Part shown: positions 57,905 through 64,000 of the stretch, piece after piece
Layout: every line of letters starts with the position of its first letter
Numbering within the stretch: the first letter of the stretch is position 1
Source: an uncultured Bacillota bacterium
GTDB lineage: Bacteria > Bacillota > Dethiobacteria > DTU022 > UBA8154
Length of the DNA: 64,000 nucleotides
Assembly: GCA_937973635.1 (NCBI GenBank)
Contig: CALJJZ010000035.1
Coordinates: 74,812-138,811, forward strand
Direction of reading: 5' to 3'
The notes under the pieces: model-generated
Databases searched by the model: none
Told to the model about the DNA's origin: nothing
The model's input: the letters and a program-made list of their open reading frames with translations, nothing else
Position numbers and translations under genes: made by a program

Positions 57905-59647
57905 TTAATATCCGGCAATCTTTTCCGCATAAGCGCTGCGCAGTTTTTCCATAAAAGCTGTGTCCATCGGACCCTGGAGTGTCTTCACCTCCTGAAAACG
58001 CAAAGGGATAGAGATGCGAGAGGGGTCATAGCCGCTTTCTTTTTTGATCTGCCAGCGTTCCCGCTGTAAAAGAGAGAAGCGCCCTTCCAGATCTTGGGCC
58101 AACCCGGCAAAACCGGCGGCGCTGAGGGCTGTGGCCACCGTCTCCTCATCATAGATGTTGCGGGCAAAAAGGCAGGCAACCAGGCAGGTAAGCATAAGCC
58201 TCTGCCTCTCTTCCTTTTCCAGATAGACCAGGGCCTGGGCCAGCTCCGGCTTTTTTTGCTGATCCAGCTGGTAGCCGGCACTGTCGAGGTGGGAATAACG
58301 AAAGCCCAGGGCCTGGGAAACAAAAAATACGGGGCCGGTGGCATAGCCGGCCATCTCCTGGCCCAGCACACAGGCAAATTCAGCGCCGCCGTAGCGGGCT
58401 GCGGCTGCTGCCGTCCCTTCACCCAGCAGGCGGTAAAATTCATTGGGCCGGGTGGCAATGGCAGCGATGGCCCGGCGGTAGAGCTCCACCTCCCCGAAAG
58501 CCAGGGGCACAAGGGTTTCGGCCTCCCCCACAAGGCCGGCGGCACGGGCTTCTGTGGCCCAGGCCAGGGCCACGCCGCAGCTGATCACGTCCAAGCCCCA
58601 TTTTTCCGCTTCGTCCAAAAGCAACATCACCGCTTCTCCCGGCGCCAGGCCCAGCATGCTGCCCATGGCAAAAATCGGTTCGTGGTCATAGGAGACCTGC
58701 TTGTAGTAATATTCATGCTCGGGGCCAAATTTCTCCCGCAGCAGGCCGATATGGATGCAGCCTACGGGGCAGCCGCTGCAGGCGATCTGACGCAGCAGCA
58801 GCTTCTCGGCAAAGTATTCCCCGCTAATCTGCTCGGCCCCCTCAAAGGTCGTAGCGCTGAGGTTGCGGGTGGGCAGGGAATGCAGGCCGTTTAGGACCAG
58901 GACATTTACAGGCGTCCCCAGGTCATGGTACTTGGCCATGGCGCCGGAGCCAGTAATCCGCTGGTAGATCTGGCGGTAAACCTGTCGGTATTCCTTTCCG
59001 TCCCCGGGCAGAGGAAAAGAGCGGCTGCCGCTTACCATCACCGCCTTCAGTTTTTTACTGCCCATGACCGCCCCGGCGCCCAGGCGCCCGAAATGGCGGA
59101 AAGTATCTACATTAATACAGGCGTATTTTACCAGGTTTTCCCCGGCGGGGCCGATGCGCAGGATACTGCGTTGCCCGCGGCCCTGCGGTTCGCTTGTGCG
59201 GATCGTGCGGGCCGTTATGCCTGCGTCCATGCCCCACAGGTGGCCCGCCTCCTTGCAGGCAAAATGGTTGTCCCCCAGCACCAGGTAAACGGGCCGGGGC
59301 GACTGCCCCCGGATGATAAGGGCATCAAGGCCGGAGAAGCGCAGGGCCAGGGCCAGGCGCCCGCCGGCATGGGTCTCCACATAATCGCCGCTGTAGGGAG
59401 ATTTAAAGCCCAGCACCACCTTGCTCATGAGGGGGTAGTAACCTGTAAGGGGGCCTATGGCAAAAATAAGGGGCTGCCCGGGGGCAAAGGCATCTTCGCC
59501 AGGTTGGCCATATTCACGGTAAAGGGCGGCGGCCAGGCTGCTGCCCCCCATCTTTTCCCTCAGGTCCTCCCTCTTTTGCAGGCGGCAGGCACCCCGTTCC
59601 AGATCGACGATCATAATTGTCAGAGGCGGATGATGATTATTTTCCAT
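57905..59647 (-). CDS. Aldehyde:ferredoxin oxidoreductase family (tungsto-bis-pterin) enzyme
   Basis: LIFAIGPLTGYYPLMSKVVLGFKSPYSGDYVETHAGGRLALALRFSGLDALIIRG...FRHFGRLGAGAVMGSKKLKAV...IACSGCPVGCIHI. Confidence 0.92.
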   Translation of the reverse strand: MENNHHPPLTIMIVDLERGACRLQKREDLREKMGGSSLAAALYREYGQPGEDAFAPGQPLIFAIGPLTGYYPLMSKVVLGFKSPYSGDYVETHAGGRLALALRFSGLDALIIRGQSPRPVYLVLGDNHFACKEAGHLWGMDAGITARTIRTSEPQGRGQRSILRIGPAGENLVKYACINVDTFRHFGRLGAGAVMGSKKLKAVMVSGSRSFPLPGDGKEYRQVYRQIYQRITGSGAMAKYHDLGTPVNVLVLNGLHSLPTRNLSATTFEGAEQISGEYFAEKLLLRQIACSGCPVGCIHIGLLREKFGPEHEYYYKQVSYDHEPIFAMGSMLGLAPGEAVMLLLDEAEKWGLDVISCGVALAWATEARAAGLVGEAETLVPLAFGEVELYRRAIAAIATRPNEFYRLLGEGTAAAAARYGGAEFACVLGQEMAGYATGPVFFVSQALGFRYSHLDSAGYQLDQQKKPELAQALVYLEKEERQRLMLTCLVACLFARNIYDEETVATALSAAGFAGLAQDLEGRFSLLQRERWQIKKESGYDPSRISIPLRFQEVKTLQGPMDTAFMEKLRSAYAEKIAGY

Positions 59648-59677
59648 CGCTTTTTCTCCTGTCTCCCCTATTCAGCT

Positions 59678-60088
59678 TCAGTCCATCGCCACCATGGCCA
59701 GACAGGCATGGGGGCAGAAAGGCACGCAACGCCCGCAATGCAGGCAAACAACCGGCTCAAGGGTTTCCCGGTCCTGACGTATGGCCTTTACAGGGCAGGC
59801 CCCGACACAGGCGGCGCAGCGCAGGCAGAGCTCCCGCTGGTAACGCACGCCCCTACCGCCCGGCCTTTCTGTCAGTGCCCCGGTAGGGCAGACGGCCACA
59901 CAGGGAGGCCGGGGGCAGGCCAGGCAGTAGCTTGCCTCAAAGCCGGCTGTCAGCCCCCCCACGGAACGCACGTATATACCGGAACGGGACCAGGAGAGGG
60001 AACCATGGACCAGGCGTGCGCAGGCCATCATACACGCATAACAACCGATACAGCGTTCCATCGCCACAGCTCTAAGCACTTTAGCCAA
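59678..60088 (-). CDS. 4x[4Fe-4S] ferredoxin-like electron-transfer subunit
   Basis: Four Cys clusters: CIGCYACMMAC, CLACPRPPCVAVCP, CLRCAACVGACP, CLHCGRCVPFCP. Confidence 0.93.
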   Translation of the reverse strand: MAKVLRAVAMERCIGCYACMMACARLVHGSLSWSRSGIYVRSVGGLTAGFEASYCLACPRPPCVAVCPTGALTERPGGRGVRYQRELCLRCAACVGACPVKAIRQDRETLEPVVCLHCGRCVPFCPHACLAMVAMD

Positions 60089-60163
60089 AAAGATCAGCTC
60101 CCAGCATCAAAGCATAAGTCAACAAAAAACGTAAAGGGAACCCCTGCCAGCAACGGCAGGCCG

Positions 60164-62059
60164 TCAGTCGAAGAATTCCCGTTTTAAATAAACGACGGCC
60201 AGCGGGGGCAGCGTAAGCTGCAAACTGCAGGGCTGGTTATGCCACCACAGGGAACCGGCCGGCAGGGGACCGCTGTTTACGCAGCCCGAACCCCCGTATT
60301 CCAGGCGGTCGCTGTTGAAAACCTCCCGGTACAAACCGGGAAAAGGAACCCCAATACGGTAGTCTTCCCGCACAACCGGGGTAAAATTGCAGACGGCCAC
60401 GAGGAAAGCCCCATCACCGGCACGGCGCATAAAAGTAATCACGCTCTGGTTGTGGTCGTTAAGGTCAATCCATTGGAAACCCGGCGGCGCATGATCCTGC
60501 TCCCAGAGAGCTTTTTCCCGGCGGTAAAACCAGTTCAGCTCCCGTACATACCGCTGCATCTTCCCGTGCAGCTCGTAGGAGAGGAGATGCCAGTCCAGGC
60601 TCATGCTTTCGTCCCATTCCTTAAACTGGCCCCACTCACCCCCCATAAAGAGCAGCTTTTTCCCCGGGTGCGCCGCCATATAGCCGTAAAGCAGGCGCAG
60701 GTTGGCAAACTTCTGCCAGTAGTCCCCCGGCATTTTCTCCAGCAAAGACCCTTTGCTGTGCACCACCTCGTCGTGGGAAAGGGGCAGGATATAGTTTTCC
60801 GTATAGGCATACCAGAGGGAAAAAGTCAGCTGGTGGTGCCGGTACTTGCGGTAAAGGGGATCAGTCCGCATATAGGCAAGGATATCGTTCATCCAGCCCA
60901 TATTCCACTTGTAGTTAAAACCCAGGCCCCCACAGTATACGGGAGCGCTTACCAGGGGCCACTGGGTAGAATCTTCGGCAATCATCAGCACCCCGGGGTA
61001 ATAGTGGAAAACCTGTTTGTTGAGGCGCTGCAGAAAAGAGACGGCCTCGAGGTTTTCCTTCCCGCCGTAGCAGTTGGGCGTCCATTGTCCTTCCCGGCGC
61101 CCGTAATCCAGATAAAGGATGCTGGCCACGGCATCAACGCGCAGACCGTCGATATGATAATAATCAAACCAGAAAAGGGCGTTGGAGATAAGGAAACTTA
61201 TGACTTCCGGACGCCCCAGGTCAAAATAAAGGGTGTCCCAGTCCGGGCTCTCCCGCCGCTGGGGATCACTGTATTCGTAAAGGGGCGTGCCGTCAAAATT
61301 GGCCAGGCCATAGGCATTTTTGCAGAAATGTCCCGGTACCCAATCCAGGATCACGCCAAGGCCCCTGCGGTGGCAGCAATCGACAAAGTACATAAAGTCC
61401 TGGGGTGTGCCATAGCGGCTGGTCACGGCATAATAGCCCGTAGCCTGGTAACCCCAGGAAGCATCAAGGGGATGCTCCGCCAAGGGTAAGAGCTCCAGGT
61501 GAGTATAGCCCATCTCCACGGCGTAATCAACCAGGTCTGCGGCCAGTTCACGGTAAGATAGAAAAGCGCCGTCTTCACCGCGCTTCCAGGAACCGGCATG
61601 GACTTCGTAGATGGCAAGGGGCCGCCCGTAGAGGGTATTTGCCTTACGCTGCTCCAGCCACTCCCCGTCCTGCCAGGGATAGCCCTCAAGGGAACAAAGG
61701 CGGGAAGCGTCCCCGGGGCGCCTGTCCGCTGTAAAGGCATAGGGGTCTGCTTTCAGCAAGAGCTCTCCTGCGGCGGTGAAGATCTCAAACTTGTAAAAAT
61801 GCCCCTCCTCTGCGCCGGGCACAAAGGTCCACCACAGGCCTCCCTCGCTGATGCGCCGCAGGGGGTGGAGCGCGCCCTGCCAGCCGTTAAAATCGCCGCA
61901 GACCCTTACCTGCGTGGCGTGGGGTGCCCAGGTACAAAAGGACGCCCCTTTTACCCCTTCATACTCAAGGAGGTGAGCGCCCAGCATGGCGTAACTGTGA
62001 TAGAGGCTGCCTTCATGAAAGAGGTATATCTGCTCCTTTGAGGGCACGCAGGGTGGCAA
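60164..62059 (-). CDS. glgB: 1,4-alpha-glucan branching enzyme (GH13)
   Basis: GVKGASFCTWAPHATQVRVCGDFNGWQGALHPLRR...WGYQATGYYAVTSRYGTPQDFMYFVD...GLRVDAVASILYLDYGR. Confidence 0.96.
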   Translation of the reverse strand: MPPCVPSKEQIYLFHEGSLYHSYAMLGAHLLEYEGVKGASFCTWAPHATQVRVCGDFNGWQGALHPLRRISEGGLWWTFVPGAEEGHFYKFEIFTAAGELLLKADPYAFTADRRPGDASRLCSLEGYPWQDGEWLEQRKANTLYGRPLAIYEVHAGSWKRGEDGAFLSYRELAADLVDYAVEMGYTHLELLPLAEHPLDASWGYQATGYYAVTSRYGTPQDFMYFVDCCHRRGLGVILDWVPGHFCKNAYGLANFDGTPLYEYSDPQRRESPDWDTLYFDLGRPEVISFLISNALFWFDYYHIDGLRVDAVASILYLDYGRREGQWTPNCYGGKENLEAVSFLQRLNKQVFHYYPGVLMIAEDSTQWPLVSAPVYCGGLGFNYKWNMGWMNDILAYMRTDPLYRKYRHHQLTFSLWYAYTENYILPLSHDEVVHSKGSLLEKMPGDYWQKFANLRLLYGYMAAHPGKKLLFMGGEWGQFKEWDESMSLDWHLLSYELHGKMQRYVRELNWFYRREKALWEQDHAPPGFQWIDLNDHNQSVITFMRRAGDGAFLVAVCNFTPVVREDYRIGVPFPGLYREVFNSDRLEYGGSGCVNSGPLPAGSLWWHNQPCSLQLTLPPLAVVYLKREFFD

Positions 62060-62176
62060 GGCTTGTCCTCCTTTTCCTTTTTTAGAAACTTGGCCTTCAG
62101 AAATTAGCGGTCTGGAGGCGCAATTATTATCTTCTCTAAACTATTATCCTTTTCCTGCCCCGGCTAACAAAATTGC

Positions 62177-63307
62177 TCAGGAGTCGATTACGGTCTGGCT
62201 GAGCCGGGTATGGGGAGGCAGGGTGAGGCGGGGCCAGATCTTGACCTCCTCCAGGAGGCAGTGTTCAGCAAGGCAGCACTCCCCTCCCAGCACCACCATC
62301 TCTCCCAGGCGGCTGTATGCCCCAATCAGGTTGTTTGCTCCAAGCAAAGCACCCTCCAGCACCGCCCCGGCACCCAGGCGATTGCCCGGGCCCAAAATAC
62401 TGCGGCCTACGCTGGAGCCCCGGCTTAAGTACGAACCTGCCCCAATTACCGCCGCAGGACCGGCCACTGCCCCTTCTTCCAGGCAGGCCCCGGCCCCCAG
62501 GAAAAGGGGGGGGAGAAGCTGCACCCCCCCAGCAATATTTACGTGCTGCTCCATCCAGATGCCGGGGCTTACTTCTTCCCCGGGGACGGTAATCCCCCCT
62601 TCTCCAGCAAAAGCCAGGTTATGGGCCTGCCGGTATGCCGCAAACGTCCCCAGGTCACTCCAGAAGCCCTCGACCACATACCCGTACAGGGGCATCTTCC
62701 GTGCCAGCAGCAGAGGGAATAAATCCCTGCTAAAATCAAAAAAAGTTCCGGGGGGAACCAGCTCAAGCACTTCCGGTTCCAGGAAATAGGTGCCGGTATT
62801 AACCAGGTTGCTGAAAATTTCATGGGGAACTGCGGGCTTTTCCATATAACGAGTTATACGCCCCTCCCGGTCCAGCGCCGCAATGCCAAAGCCCCGGGGG
62901 TCATGATGCCGGAGCAAAAGCAGCGTAGCCAGGGCGCCCTTTTGCCGGTGGAATTCAAAGGCAGGGATAAGCTCAAAGCCAAAGAGCACATCACCGCTGA
63001 GAACGAGCAGCGTCTCCGAGGCACCCGGCGCGGCATGGCGAACGCTGCCAGCCGTGCCCAGCGGCTGCGGCTCTACGGCATAAGTAAGCTGCAGCCCCAG
63101 GGCAGCGCCGTCGCCGAGATACTGCTCAATGCTCTCCGGGCAGTAGTGGAGCGTCAACACCGCCCGGCTTACGCCGCTCAACTGCAGTTTTTGGAGGATA
63201 TAGGAAATTAGGGGACGGTCAAAAAGGGGGAGCATGGGTTTAGGCAGCAGGCAGGTAAGGGGATGCAGGCGCGTGCCCAGCCCTCCGGCCATCACCACAG
63301 CGTTCAT
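62177..63307 (-). CDS. NDP-sugar pyrophosphorylase (mannose-1-P guanylyltransferase-like, left-handed beta-helix C-term)
   Basis: MNAVVMAGGLGTRLHPLTCLLPKPMLPLFDRPLISYIL; hexapeptide-like C-terminal repeats. Confidence 0.92.
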   Translation of the reverse strand: MNAVVMAGGLGTRLHPLTCLLPKPMLPLFDRPLISYILQKLQLSGVSRAVLTLHYCPESIEQYLGDGAALGLQLTYAVEPQPLGTAGSVRHAAPGASETLLVLSGDVLFGFELIPAFEFHRQKGALATLLLLRHHDPRGFGIAALDREGRITRYMEKPAVPHEIFSNLVNTGTYFLEPEVLELVPPGTFFDFSRDLFPLLLARKMPLYGYVVEGFWSDLGTFAAYRQAHNLAFAGEGGITVPGEEVSPGIWMEQHVNIAGGVQLLPPLFLGAGACLEEGAVAGPAAVIGAGSYLSRGSSVGRSILGPGNRLGAGAVLEGALLGANNLIGAYSRLGEMVVLGGECCLAEHCLLEEVKIWPRLTLPPHTRLSQTVIDS

Positions 63308-63369
63308 CTTGATCCCTCCCTTTGAGTTTATTATAATCGTTCAGCCATCTTCCGGCAATCTCCGCAAAA

Positions 63370-63448
63370 ATTTCTTTAAAAATTTTTTTATAATTTTAAA
63401 AAATTTTTGCAATTTGCCCTTGACAAAAGTTTCGCACCATGAGATAAT
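63370..63448 (+). promoter_or_regulatory. Strong sigma-A promoter with A/T-rich UP-like upstream element
   Basis: TTGACA (63420-63425), 17 nt, GATAAT (63443-63448); upstream about 50 bp almost pure A/T. Confidence 0.8.
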
Positions 63449-63454
63449 CATCAT

Positions 63455-63900
63455 GCAGGTTCCGAGAGGCAGCAAAAAAACCTGCCGGCTCAACAAGAGC
63501 AGGGCCACGATCCCGAAAAAGAGCGGCAAGCGTTGGAGCGTGTCGACTCAGGGAGTGGTGTCACTATAAAGGAGAGCCGGACGTAACGGGAAAGGCAGTG
63601 CCGTAAAAGCCAAGGAGGTCCCGAGGTAATCCAGACCTCAGGGGCCGGCCAGGCGGTGCCGGACCGGGGCAGCTTCTCCCCATGAAAAAGGAGCCTTCTC
63701 CGGTGAGCGCGGGAAAGCCCGTGCAAAGAGGCCGTGTGGCCTAACGAGCCACAGGCTGGAGAAGCCCTGGGAGAAGGAAAGGGTTTTGGAGATGTCTGTT
63801 GGAGCCTGCTTGCATTGTACAAAAAAAGACGCCTCAAGCTCCCTGAGAATCATGGGCAGCACAAACTCCGGTGTCTTAAAGCAAAGCATTTTAAATTTTT
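63455..63900 (+). ncRNA. Candidate large structured non-coding RNA
   Basis: No convincing ORF; +1-proximal hairpin GCAGGTT/AACCTGC (63455-63461/63479-63485); closing stem CTCAGGGAG/CTCCCTGAG (63547-63555/63839-63847); nested stems CTTCTCC/GGAGAAG (63673-63679/63770-63776 and 63695-63701/63758-63764); hairpins GCGCGGG-aaag-CCCGTGC and AGGCC-gtgt-GGCCT; GAGGTC/GACCTC; CCGGC/GCCGG. Confidence 0.7.
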
Positions 63901-63922
63901 AAAGCCTTTTTTAAAACTGCTC

Positions 63923-63950
63923 CCCCGCCTCCGGGCCCGGGGTTTTTTTT
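63923..63950 (+). terminator. Rho-independent terminator downstream of the ncRNA candidate
   Basis: CCCCG (63923-63927) / CGGGG (63938-63942) followed by T8. Confidence 0.6.
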
Positions 63951-64000
63951 ATACTAAAACCCCCCGTTATCTGACCATTTACCCCGGGCTATTTCATCAA

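Noticed and set aside
63490-63889. Minus-strand ORFs 63490-63837 and 63638-63889 as proteins
   Set aside because: Low-complexity Arg/Ser/Pro translations with no family resemblance; they lie antisense to a structured promoter-driven transcript.
63535-63900. Group II intron remnant starting at GTGTCGACTC
   Set aside because: 5' end is only loosely similar; no recognisable domain V or reverse transcriptase ORF seen, and the unit starts at a promoter rather than inside a gene. Kept only as an alternative to test by cmscan.
1-64000. CRISPR arrays, tRNA/rRNA genes, transposases, prophage or integrase genes
   Set aside because: None were seen on reading either strand; the phage-holin-like small membrane protein at 31091-31432 is a common stand-alone chromosomal family, not prophage evidence.

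Overview
64 kb chromosomal window, probably from a spore-forming thermophilic/anaerobic Firmicute (inferred from gpr, sigI/rsgI, spore-coat-like genes, alr-ndoAI-ndoA order, rpsT/holA/gpr synteny). Most genes are housekeeping or metabolic. From left to right: a decayed cobalamin-binding protein gene next to a hybrid histidine kinase; a MORN-repeat protein; CheW and an MCP; a SigI/RsgI sigma/anti-sigma pair with its own SigI-like promoter; LysR and a TrpB2-type tryptophan synthase beta; alr, ndoAI/ndoA and hom; a poorly characterised, probably sporulation-linked segment (16.8-21 kb); a C35 terpene pair (polyprenyl synthase and DUF2600/YtpB); nnrD/E; gpr; rpsT; feoAB with Fur-like boxes; holA; two GH57 enzymes; FTR/glutaredoxin; AgcS; an ABC transporter; an ECF sigma/anti-sigma pair; and a large, apparently single-orientation glycogen operon (46.9-63.3 kb) that includes a GH13-MalQ fusion and an embedded aldehyde:ferredoxin oxidoreductase plus a 4x[4Fe-4S] protein. 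The most striking unexplained element is a gene-free stretch at the right end (about 63455-63900). It has a near-consensus sigma-A promoter with an A/T-rich UP-like element, many nested complementary helices including a 9-bp closing stem spanning about 290 nt, a possible pseudoknot and a 3' terminator. It looks like a large standalone structured ncRNA. No tools were run; family assignments rest on reading the translated sequences.
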